Shown: positions 1 to 6,268 of the stretch, in pieces
Layout of the letters: each line of letters begins with the position of its first letter
How positions within the stretch are numbered: position 1 is the stretch's first letter
Source: Bacteroidota bacterium
GTDB taxonomy: Bacteria > Bacteroidota > Bacteroidia > Bacteroidales > SZUA-534
Length of the DNA stretch: 6,268 nucleotides
Direction: 5' to 3'
NCBI GenBank assembly: GCA_020047835.1
Contig: JAIFNJ010000064.1
Span: 1 to 6,268, forward strand
Notes under the pieces: generated by a model
The model's database searches: none
The model's input: only the letters and a program-made list of their open reading frames with translations
What the model was told of the DNA's origin: nothing
Program-made: the position numbers and the translations under genes

Positions 1-42
1 TTTTTGTAAATCTGTCGCATTTTATTTTCATTAGAGGCATAC

Positions 43-867
43 TTATAATTTACAAAATTCCTTTTTGTGCCTGTTAAATTCCTTAATTACCCATTGAGTA
101 GTCGGTCCGGGTTTTCCATCACCAATTTGCCTTCCATCGATTTTTATAATTGGCATTACCTCTTTGGTGGTGCTGGTAACAAACACTTCATCGGCAAGTA
201 GTAAATCATCGAATTTGATTTCCTGTTCCACAAAAACCAACTCCTTTTTGCCAACCAAATCAATGACCACACTTCGGGTAATGCCTTTCAAAATTCCACT
301 CTTGGGAGATATAACTTGTCCGTTTTTAACCATAAACACATTGCCCCGCGAGGTTTCGGTAATTAAACCCTTGGAATGAAACAACACATCGAGAGCCTTG
401 GCTTGATCCATATCGTACTGCCAATATTGGCCTGCTAAGTAGGCCGTTGATTTGGCTTCAGGCAAAAATCGCTGGTATTCCCGACTAATCAAAGGCATTC
501 CAGTTTCAAATTCCATGGCACTGAAAGGTGGGAAAACCACCGGAAAAATATACATTCTGCCATCCATCTTTTCTGGGTTGCTGGCATTTAAAGGAAGTAC
601 AAATATCTTCAAATAAAAATCCGGATTTGGATTTAAGAGTATTAACTCTGCAACTATTTCTTCCAACCCTATGAAGAAATTTGAATACAAACGCAATATT
701 TTTAACGAATTAGCCAACCGCTGCAAATGCCTATCCAAATAAAAAGGAATTCCATTATGAACCCCAAGAAACTCATAAGCGCCGTATCCACGGTTCACGG
801 CCAGTGAGTCTGCAGGTATGGTAATCTGTGAAACCGGAACATACTGTCCGTTGCTGAATCCTATCAT
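43..867 (-). CDS. PLP-dependent class IV aminotransferase (D-alanine / branched-chain aminotransferase-like)
   Basis: This 274-residue cytoplasmic enzyme has the usual length and fold signature of fold-type IV aminotransferases, which move an amino group between an amino acid and a 2-oxo acid using pyridoxal phosphate. Visible landmarks are HLQRL (47-51), the Schiff-base lysine K139 in EAKSTAYL, E171 in ITETSRGNVF (32 residues after the lysine, the same spacing as K145/E177 in Bacillus D-amino-acid transaminase), the phosphate-binding GILKGITR (191-198), and TSTTKEVMP (231-239) followed by IDG and GDGKPG. The last blocks resemble D-alanine aminotransferase most. However, the RxH carboxylate-binding pair of that enzyme is not seen (the region reads NASNPEKM), and the N-terminal loop is a compact RGYGAYEF. 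Substrate is therefore open: D-alanine, branched-chain amino acids, or aminodeoxychorismate lyase activity. M1 is chosen because it places the N-terminal strand correctly and the next Met is residue 101. No Shine-Dalgarno is present; a heptad-repeat array lies directly before the ATG. No terminator is visible in the 42 bases after the stop. The gene is divergent from the START-domain gene. Confidence 0.93.
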   Translation of the reverse strand: MIGFSNGQYVPVSQITIPADSLAVNRGYGAYEFLGVHNGIPFYLDRHLQRLANSLKILRLYSNFFIGLEEIVAELILLNPNPDFYLKIFVLPLNASNPEKMDGRMYIFPVVFPPFSAMEFETGMPLISREYQRFLPEAKSTAYLAGQYWQYDMDQAKALDVLFHSKGLITETSRGNVFMVKNGQVISPKSGILKGITRSVVIDLVGKKELVFVEQEIKFDDLLLADEVFVTSTTKEVMPIIKIDGRQIGDGKPGPTTQWVIKEFNRHKKEFCKL

Positions 868-919
868 AGAGTTAGAAATTAGAGTTTAGAGTTTAGAAAT
901 TAGAGTTTAGAAATTAGAT
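868..919. repeat. Heptad (7-bp period) tandem repeat array abutting the aminotransferase start codon
   Basis: About seven units of 7 bp fill the 52 bases directly before the ATG of the minus-strand gene. Read on the minus strand, the units alternate between AATTTCT and AAACTCT, ending in a shortened unit next to the start codon. On the plus strand the same array contains two perfect 14-bp copies of GTTTAGAAATTAGA at 891-904 and 905-918, a 7-bp copy at 884-890 and a 13-bp variant at 871-883. It would lie in the 5' leader or core promoter of the aminotransferase gene. Any role, such as spacing variation or a folded leader, is speculation; it may simply be a slippage-prone intergenic repeat. Confidence 0.85.
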
Positions 920-988
920 ATTGAACTATGTTTAATTACCCATAGGAAATTAATTACTATTGAATAAAAAAATCCAAACAACTGCATA

Positions 989-1020
989 TTTGCTGATGCG
1001 AAATATATTGCTCTACTTTG
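989..1020 (+). promoter_or_regulatory. Possible Bacteroidota-type promoter for the START-domain gene
   Basis: TTTG at 989-992 is followed, 20 bases later, by CTACTTTG at 1013-1020. The known Bacteroidota pattern is TTTG, 17-23 bases, then TAnnTTTG; the spacing and both TTTG blocks fit, but the TA of the -7 element is offset by one base. Transcription would begin near 1027, leaving a leader of about 45 bases. The match is partial and AT-rich DNA gives such matches by chance, so this is tentative. Confidence 0.3.
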
Positions 1021-1073
1021 AACTGTGAAAATTAATTGAAAAACAGAAATAAAAATACAATTGTTTTACTAAA

Positions 1074-1691
1074 ATGAGGAAATACATTTTACTTATAACA
1101 ACTAATTTATTGATTTTAAATTCATTTGCTCAACAAAATAAGGACAACTGGGTGTTTTTCAAGGAATCGGACGGTATTTCGGTCTATTTTCGGAACAATG
1201 AAAATTCAAATATCAAGGAACTAAAATTAACAACCACTATAAATACATCGGTACCTGTGGTTGAATCAATAATTACCAATGTTGATCTGCTGCATACCTG
1301 GGGTTTTGGCTGCATGGAATCGAAATTACTTAAATGGGTTGGAACCAGCGAATTGTATTATTATTATGTTGCCGATATTCCCTGGCCAATTGCCGACAGG
1401 GATGTGGTAATCAATATGAAAATAACCCACGATTCCATTTCAGGAATTACCAACATCCACTCAAAGAATTACAATGGAATGATACCTGAAAGAGAGGATC
1501 GGACAAGGGTTCAATATGTTAGGGCACACTGGCAATTAACCCCGCTCAAAAAAGATTTGATGCAAGTGGATTTTACCATTTCACCCGACTTAGGGACAAA
1601 TTTTCCTGATTGGGTAGTAAATTACGCTATGAGTTACAGCCCAATTAGGTCAATGATTGCACTGAAGGAAATTGTAAAAGAAAAAAAATAA
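1074..1691 (+). CDS. Exported START-domain protein (lipid-binding SRPBCC fold)
   Basis: The 205-residue product begins with a typical signal peptide: MRKY, a hydrophobic core (ILLITTNLLIL), and a likely cleavage after SFA, between residues 19 and 20. No lipobox cysteine is present, so it should be released into the periplasm rather than anchored. The mature part matches bacterial START domains. It opens with WVFFKESDGISVYFR (26-40), continues with a beta-rich region, and contains the hallmark PWPIADRDVV (103-112). It ends in an amphipathic helix (about 177-204, starting FPDWVVN) of the kind that caps the hydrophobic pocket. START domains bind lipids or sterols in a cavity; the ligand here cannot be read from sequence. 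No catalytic residues are evident. The ATG is chosen because it begins the signal peptide directly; no Shine-Dalgarno is seen. The coding sequence ends in an A-rich run, and the next gene starts 159 bp later on the same strand, so co-transcription is uncertain. Confidence 0.9.
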   Translation: MRKYILLITTNLLILNSFAQQNKDNWVFFKESDGISVYFRNNENSNIKELKLTTTINTSVPVVESIITNVDLLHTWGFGCMESKLLKWVGTSELYYYYVADIPWPIADRDVVINMKITHDSISGITNIHSKNYNGMIPEREDRTRVQYVRAHWQLTPLKKDLMQVDFTISPDLGTNFPDWVVNYAMSYSPIRSMIALKEIVKEKK

Positions 1692-1797
1692 GAACTTGTT
1701 TTGACTTTAATGCTGCATAACTAGTAATCAATCAATACATTGATCTAACCCAATAAATCGATACTTGAAAATACCAATAATTGTGTATTTAAACTTA

Positions 1798-1828
1798 TTG
1801 CTTGACAGCATATTTTTATATAATTTTC
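1798..1828 (+). promoter_or_regulatory. Possible Bacteroidota-type promoter for the activase gene
   Basis: TTG at 1798-1800, 20 bases of spacer, then TAATTTTC at 1821-1828 resembles the TTTG / TAnnTTTG pattern, with the last base of the -7 element differing. It would place transcription start only about 15 bases before the ATG at 1851, giving a very short leader. The surrounding DNA is strongly AT-rich, so chance matches are likely. The rest of the 1692-1850 gap shows only a 14-bp palindrome (1731-1744) and no terminator. Confidence 0.28.
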
Positions 1829-1850
1829 GTAAAATATAATTTCAACCAGC

Positions 1851-4800
1851 ATGGATTTTTTTCTTGGCATTGATATTGGTTCCACTTCGATTAATACAGT
1901 AGTATTAGACTCTGATAATAAAATTCGCAATGAATATTACGATTATACCTACGGAAAGCCTTTTCACAAATTAAAGGAACGACTGAATGAAGTGTTTTCT
2001 ATTCATCCGAAAGAAAACCTGAAACAAATAGCCTTTACCGGTTCGGGAGGAAAAAAAGCAGCTGAATTGATTGGAGGGGTAGTAATAAACGAAATAATTG
2101 CACAATCAACCGCCGTTTCGCAACTCTTCCCAAAAGTTAGAACGGTTATTGAAATGGGCGGCGAAGATTCCAAGCTTATTTTCATGAAGAATGGAAACGG
2201 TGAGGGCCGATCATATCTATCTGATTTCGCCATGAACAGCTTGTGCGCCGCCGGTACCGGTTCTTTTCTCGATCAACAATCAAAAAGGATTGGAGTAAGT
2301 ATTGACAAGGAATTTGGGGAATTATCCTTAAAGTCGGAAAATCCTCCCCGGATTGCTGGCCGCTGCAGTGTTTTTGCCAAAAGCGATATGATTCACTTGC
2401 AGCAGATTGCAACACCGGTGCACGATATTGTTGCCGGATTGTGCTTTGCTGTGGCCCGTAACTTTAAAAGCACCCTGGGAAAAGGCAAAATACTGGAAAC
2501 CCCCGTTATGTTTCAAGGAGGCGTTGCTGCCAATGTTGGTATGATACGGGCTTTCCGTGAGATTCTGGATTTGGAAAAGGACGACTTAATTGTTCCTGAA
2601 CACTATGCAGCCATGGGAGCCATTGGTTCGGTGCTTTATTTCAAAAAAAACAATACTGAACCAGTTCCTTTTAAAGGTTTAGATCCCCTTCAAGCCTTTT
2701 TGGATAAAACTGAACAATCCAAATATTCAAGCCTTAAACCCCTCGTAAAACGCCAATATAAACTCAATAAAGATATTCGCGACATAAGCAACGAAACGGA
2801 GAAAGTTGATGTTTACCTTGGAATTGACGTAGGTTCACTGAGTACCAATGTGGTATTGATTGATAAAGACATAAATGTTATTGCCCGTAGGTATCTTCCA
2901 ACGGCGTCAAAACCACTCAATGCCATAAGGCAAGGTTTATCGGAAATTGGCGACGAAATTGGACATAAAGTCAATGTAGTGGGTGCTGGAACAACAGGTT
3001 CCGGCCGCTATTTAACCGGCGATTTTATTGGTGCTGATACCATTCAAAATGAAATTACAGCTCAGGCTACCGCCACCATTGCTTTTAATCCGGAGGTGGA
3101 TACCATATTTGAAATTGGGGGGCAAGACTCCAAATACATACACATTGAAAACGGTGTGGTAACCGATTTTGAGATGAATAAAGTATGTGCCGCCGGAACG
3201 GGTTCCTTTCTTGAAGAACAAGCCGAAAAATTAAACATCAACATTAAAGAGGAATTCGAAACCCAAGGTTTTCAAGGCATGCACCCTTCAAAATTGGGTG
3301 AGCGGTGCACTGTTTTTATGGAAAGTGACCTTAATTCCTATCTGCAAAAAGGCGATAAAAAAGAGAATCTCATTGCAGGATTGGCTTACAGTACGGTTCA
3401 AAATTATATAAACCGGGTGGTACGCGACAAACCCATTGGTGACCATATTTTCTTTCAAGGAGGCGTAACCAATAACAAAGCGGTAGTGGCTGCTTTTGAG
3501 GAAATTACGGGCAAACGCATCAACATTCCGCCCCATTTTGATGTGACGGGTGCCATTGGCGCCGCCATAATTGCCCGCAACAAAATGAGTAACGGTCAAA
3601 AAACCAAGTTTAAAGGGTTCGATGTAAGCAAGGTTCCGTTTACTACCGATAAATTCGTCTGCCAAAAATGTTCAAACCATTGCGAAATAAGGCGGGTAAA
3701 GGTTGAAGGGCAGAAACCGTTGTTTTACGGTGGCATTTGCGATATGTACGAAATGGAAGAGCGCAAAGGAAAAGGACTCGGTATTCCCAACCTATTTGAG
3801 GAGCGCACGCAATTGCTGCTTAATGGCTATAAACCTGCCGAAAGAACCACCAAAATAGTAATTGGAATTCCGCGCGGATTGATGCAGTTTTATCAGCAGT
3901 TTCCATTTTGGAGAGGCTTTTTTGAAAAACTGGGTTTCGATGTAATCCTTTCCGATGAATCGGATAAAAATCTGTTGAACAATTCCATTGAAATGATGAC
4001 GGCCGAAACCTGCCTGCCAGTGGAGCTCATTCATGGTCACGTGAACAATCTGCTTGAAAAAAAGGTTGATTTTGTTTTTCTCCCCTTTGTGGTGAATGCC
4101 AAAGCCAGCGAGGATGAAAAAACGAGCAATTCCAATTGCCCCTGGATTCAATCGCATCCCTTTATGGTGAAGGCGGCGCTAAATAAGCACAAAAATGTCG
4201 ACAAGCTTTTAATACCAACCTTGCACTTCAAATACTTCGACACCGCTTTTCAACAGGAGATTTCGGACTTCATGAAAGTTACCTTTGGAATCCCTAAAGC
4301 AAAAACAAAAGAAGCCGTTAAGGTGGCAAACCTGGCACAAGAAGCCTTTGAAAAATCTGTCACTCTACGTGGAAAAGAGGTGCTGGCCAATTTACCGGAA
4401 GACAAAATGAAATTTGTTATTATTGGTAGGCCCTACAACACCAACGACCCAATGCAAAACCTGAGTCTGGTGGAGAAACTCATAGGCATGGACATTGTGC
4501 CCATTCCCCTTGATTTTTTACCTTGGCAGGAGGAAGATATTTCCGATACTTACCCCAACATGTATTGGCCCAATGGCCGAAAAATTTTATCGGCGGCACG
4601 AATTGTTTCCAAAACCAAAAACCTGAATGCCATTTACTTGGGAAATTTCCGGTGTGGTCCTGACACCTTTATTCAGCATTACGTAAAAAAAGAAATCCAT
4701 AATAAACCTTACCTGCATTTAGAAGTGGATGAGCACAGCGCCGATGCCGGAATGATTACCCGCATTGAAGCATTTGTAGATAGCTTGGAAGGGGCTTTTC

Positions 4801-6077
4801 AATCGACAAAAAAACAGACTGAAATACCCGACCATACACAAAATCCCGCACCCGATTTAACCGGTAGGACTTTGTATTTTCCTTATGCCCGCGATGTAAT
4901 TTATGCCTTTGCAGCTGCTTGCAAAAGTGTCGGAATCAATGCCGAAGTACTACCCATGCAGGATGAATCGGATATTGAAATTGGTAGGAAAAATACCAAT
5001 GGTCAGGAATGTTTTCCAATGATTGCCACCACGGGTAGTTTTATCAAGAAGCTGATGGAACCGGGCATCGATCCTAAAAGAGTAGCCTTTTTTATGCCCG
5101 ACCATAACGGTCCTTGCCGATTCGGTAATTACAACCGGCTTCATCGAATTATTTTCAATAAACTGGGTTATAACGATGTGGAAATTCTGCAACCCAGCAA
5201 CGAGGATTCCTATGCCAACGTAGCACCCGGACATGCCACCAAGTGGCGGACAACTGCCTATCGGGGAATTATTGCCATTGATTTGTTGCGAAAAATGCAG
5301 GAGCAAAAACGTCCATATGAGAATGTGAAAGGAATGACCAATAAGGTCTACAAAGAATGTTTGGCTAATGTAATTGAATGCCTGGAACATGGCGGCAAGA
5401 ATTTGGTTACGGTAATGAAAGATTCTGCCTTAAAATTCAAACACATTCCTTATTCCAACGGCTCAAGAAAACCCGTGGTTGCCATTGTGGGTGAAATATT
5501 CATGCGCGACAATCCATTCTGTAGCAGCTTCTTGGTTGACCGTCTTGAAAAACTGGGTGCTGAAACCTTGATGGCCCCGTTTGGTGAATGGCTGCACTAC
5601 TCAACATACCGCTATGCCCGCGACAGCAAATGGAAAAAAGATACCAAAGGGTTGATAAAAGCCAATTTTCAAGGCTTTTTCCAGCACCATTTCGAAGACC
5701 AATTGGTACGAGCGGTTGGTTCTATTTTTCCCTTGGAAGAGGAGATGAACGTAAAAGATATGTTGGCCCACAGCAATAAATACATCCATCAGGATTACGA
5801 CGGCGACCCACCCATGGCCATTGGAACCGCTTCCATACTATCCAAAAAATATGTGTCGGGAATTGTAAATATCTTACCTTTTTCGTGCATGCCAGGCACC
5901 TTAAACGCTTCGGTTTCCAATGTATTTCGGAATGATAACGATGGCCTACCCTGGGAAAATTTTGCGTACGACGGACAAGAGGACACCTCCTTTGACACCC
6001 GGTTTCAAGCCTTTATGCATCAGGTAAACGAATACTCCAAACGCAAGGGATTTGATAAGTTGGCGGCGAAATGTTAG
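1851..6077 (+). CDS. Giant acyl-CoA dehydratase activase-related protein: tandem ASKHA activases fused to DUF2229 and HgdB-like cluster domains
   Basis: This intact 1408-residue frame combines parts that are separate in 2-hydroxyacyl-CoA dehydratase systems. Activase domain 1 (about 4-265) has the ATP-binding GIDIGSTS (6-13), GGEDSK (103-108) and FQGGVAANVG (221-230), with cluster cysteines C132 (LCAAGTGSFL) and C172 (RCSVF). Domain 2 (about 321-577) repeats this with GIDVGSLS (324-331), GGQDSK (423-428), FQGGVTNN (535-542), C446 and C486. A C-X2-C-X3-C-X18-C segment follows (C604, C607, C611, C630). A DUF2229-type domain starts near 668 (IVIGIPRGLMQFY), with C721, C763 (NCP) and C935 (RCGPDTF). 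The C-terminal half (about 1005-1400) contains C1054 (GQECFPM), C1089 (GPCRFGNY), C1224 and C1346, resembling COG3581. In the known family, a [4Fe-4S] activase hydrolyses ATP to push an electron at very low potential into a dehydratase or double-cubane cluster protein. A similar role here is inferred; the substrate is unknown. The protein has no signal peptide or membrane segment, so it should be cytoplasmic. The ATG at 1851 sits just before the first ATP motif, without a Shine-Dalgarno. Confidence 0.93.
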   Translation: MDFFLGIDIGSTSINTVVLDSDNKIRNEYYDYTYGKPFHKLKERLNEVFSIHPKENLKQIAFTGSGGKKAAELIGGVVINEIIAQSTAVSQLFPKVRTVIEMGGEDSKLIFMKNGNGEGRSYLSDFAMNSLCAAGTGSFLDQQSKRIGVSIDKEFGELSLKSENPPRIAGRCSVFAKSDMIHLQQIATPVHDIVAGLCFAVARNFKSTLGKGKILETPVMFQGGVAANVGMIRAFREILDLEKDDLIVPEHYAAMGAIGSVLYFKKNNTEPVPFKGLDPLQAFLDKTEQSKYSSLKPLVKRQYKLNKDIRDISNETEKVDVYLGIDVGSLSTNVVLIDKDINVIARRYLPTASKPLNAIRQGLSEIGDEIGHKVNVVGAGTTGSGRYLTGDFIGADTIQNEITAQATATIAFNPEVDTIFEIGGQDSKYIHIENGVVTDFEMNKVCAAGTGSFLEEQAEKLNINIKEEFETQGFQGMHPSKLGERCTVFMESDLNSYLQKGDKKENLIAGLAYSTVQNYINRVVRDKPIGDHIFFQGGVTNNKAVVAAFEEITGKRINIPPHFDVTGAIGAAIIARNKMSNGQKTKFKGFDVSKVPFTTDKFVCQKCSNHCEIRRVKVEGQKPLFYGGICDMYEMEERKGKGLGIPNLFEERTQLLLNGYKPAERTTKIVIGIPRGLMQFYQQFPFWRGFFEKLGFDVILSDESDKNLLNNSIEMMTAETCLPVELIHGHVNNLLEKKVDFVFLPFVVNAKASEDEKTSNSNCPWIQSHPFMVKAALNKHKNVDKLLIPTLHFKYFDTAFQQEISDFMKVTFGIPKAKTKEAVKVANLAQEAFEKSVTLRGKEVLANLPEDKMKFVIIGRPYNTNDPMQNLSLVEKLIGMDIVPIPLDFLPWQEEDISDTYPNMYWPNGRKILSAARIVSKTKNLNAIYLGNFRCGPDTFIQHYVKKEIHNKPYLHLEVDEHSADAGMITRIEAFVDSLEGAFQSTKKQTEIPDHTQNPAPDLTGRTLYFPYARDVIYAFAAACKSVGINAEVLPMQDESDIEIGRKNTNGQECFPMIATTGSFIKKLMEPGIDPKRVAFFMPDHNGPCRFGNYNRLHRIIFNKLGYNDVEILQPSNEDSYANVAPGHATKWRTTAYRGIIAIDLLRKMQEQKRPYENVKGMTNKVYKECLANVIECLEHGGKNLVTVMKDSALKFKHIPYSNGSRKPVVAIVGEIFMRDNPFCSSFLVDRLEKLGAETLMAPFGEWLHYSTYRYARDSKWKKDTKGLIKANFQGFFQHHFEDQLVRAVGSIFPLEEEMNVKDMLAHSNKYIHQDYDGDPPMAIGTASILSKKYVSGIVNILPFSCMPGTLNASVSNVFRNDNDGLPWENFAYDGQEDTSFDTRFQAFMHQVNEYSKRKGFDKLAAKC

Positions 6078-6096
6078 TCAGGTAGAAGTGATATTT

Positions 6097-6152
6097 TGAG
6101 ATATGAGAAATGTGACTGAACTCTGGTTTCTGGTTTCTAACTTCTGACTGCT
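6097..6152. repeat. Degenerate heptad repeat tract downstream of the activase gene
   Basis: The tract splits into 7-bp units: TGAGATA, TGAGAAA, TGTGACT, GAACTCT, GGTTTCT, GGTTTCT, AACTTCT, GACTGCT. The later units fit the same RRNYTCT-like consensus as the array upstream of the aminotransferase (there read on the minus strand, here on the plus strand). The first units are purine-rich and partly complementary to the later pyrimidine-rich ones, so the tract could fold weakly. It starts 20 bases after the activase stop codon and contains no credible reading frame. Confidence 0.55.
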
Positions 6153-6170
6153 ATTTTTTAACCATGACTT

Positions 6171-6198
6171 CCCCACGCTAGTGCGCGATTGCATCTTG
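6171..6198. repeat. Short GC-rich intergenic element, possibly a degenerate REP-like repeat
   Basis: A GC-rich patch within AT-rich intergenic DNA contains the small inverted repeat CGC-TAGT-GCG (6176-6185), followed by GATTGCATC (6188-6196), itself nearly palindromic around TGCA. Its appearance resembles dispersed extragenic palindromes I recall from other Bacteroidota genomes, but only one copy is present in the window, so repeat status rests on recollection and composition. Confidence 0.25.
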
Positions 6199-6234
6199 TT
6201 ATAAGTATAAATTATAAAGTAAACCATGGTGATA

Positions 6235-6264
6235 AAAACCTCTCAGCAATGGGAGGGTTTTATT
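6235..6264. terminator. Hairpin terminator, probably bidirectional
   Basis: AAAACCTCTC (6235-6244) pairs with GGGAGG (6251-6256) and TTTT (6258-6261) across a six-base loop (6245-6250), with one G (6257) bulged and one G-T wobble. The T-rich run after the stem (6258-6264) serves plus-strand transcription, and the A-rich run before it would serve a minus-strand transcript. It lies 157 bp after the activase stop codon, so it may end that transcript, or belong to a convergent gene beyond the window. Confidence 0.7.
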
Positions 6265-6268
6265 GTGA

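Noticed and set aside
1731..1744. Palindrome ATCAAT-AC-ATTGAT in the gap after the START-domain gene
   Set aside because: The 6-bp A/T-rich arms with a 2-base loop are too weak for a terminator, and a single short palindrome in AT-rich DNA is expected by chance. An operator cannot be argued without homologous upstream regions.
1802..1824. Perfect sigma-70-like hexamers TTGACA (1802-1807) and TATAAT (1819-1824) before the activase gene
   Set aside because: The spacer is only 11 bases, far from the usual 17, and Bacteroidota primary sigma factors do not use these hexamers. The next TATAAT (1835-1840) is 27 bases away, which is also wrong.
2649..2810. Possibility that the large gene is two genes joined by a sequencing error between the two activase domains
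   Set aside because: The linker (residues about 267-320) reads through in frame as ordinary charged protein sequence, with no homopolymer-linked frame change, and tandem activase fusions are a known arrangement in this family.
3288..5390. Open frames of about 120-146 codons on the minus strand opposite the activase gene (for example 3288-3665, 3792-4157, 4950-5390)
   Set aside because: They lie fully inside a strongly conserved coding region, show no recognisable domains, and have the low-complexity composition expected of antisense shadow frames.
6226..6268. Reading frame starting ATG at 6226 and open to the end of the window
   Set aside because: It runs straight through the terminator hairpin at 6235-6264, has no leader signal, and only 14 codons are visible.

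Overview
The window looks like chromosomal DNA from a member of the Bacteroidota. It is AT-rich, none of the three genes has a Shine-Dalgarno sequence (their leaders are A/T-rich), and two intergenic stretches carry heptad repeats. The large gene product belongs to an oxygen-sensitive iron-sulfur enzyme family, so an anaerobic or facultative lifestyle is likely. The exact lineage cannot be read from the sequence.

Layout: (1) positions 43-867, minus strand, encode a PLP-dependent class IV aminotransferase resembling D-alanine and branched-chain aminotransferases. (2) Positions 868-1073 form a divergent intergenic region. A 7-bp-periodic repeat array runs right up to the aminotransferase start codon, followed by AT-rich DNA with a weak Bacteroidota-type promoter for the next gene. 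(3) Positions 1074-1691, plus strand, encode a small exported START-domain (lipid-binding fold) protein. (4) Positions 1692-1850 are an AT-rich gap with a possible weak promoter and no convincing terminator. (5) Positions 1851-6077, plus strand, encode a 1408-residue protein with two complete activase (BadF/BcrA/HgdC-type ASKHA ATPase) domains, a four-cysteine segment, a DUF2229-type domain, and a C-terminal half related to the cluster-binding subunits of 2-hydroxyacyl-CoA dehydratases. (6) Positions 6078-6268 are non-coding, with a second heptad-repeat tract, a short GC-rich element and a hairpin terminator.

The three genes show no obvious common pathway: one is divergent and the gap between the other two is 159 bp. 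The most interesting object is the large protein. It appears to put an ATP-driven electron-injecting activase dimer and its iron-sulfur acceptor on one chain. This architecture is known from anaerobes (TIGR00241/COG3580/COG3581-type proteins), but I know of no established substrate. The neighbours do not reveal one. The heptad arrays are the second point worth attention.
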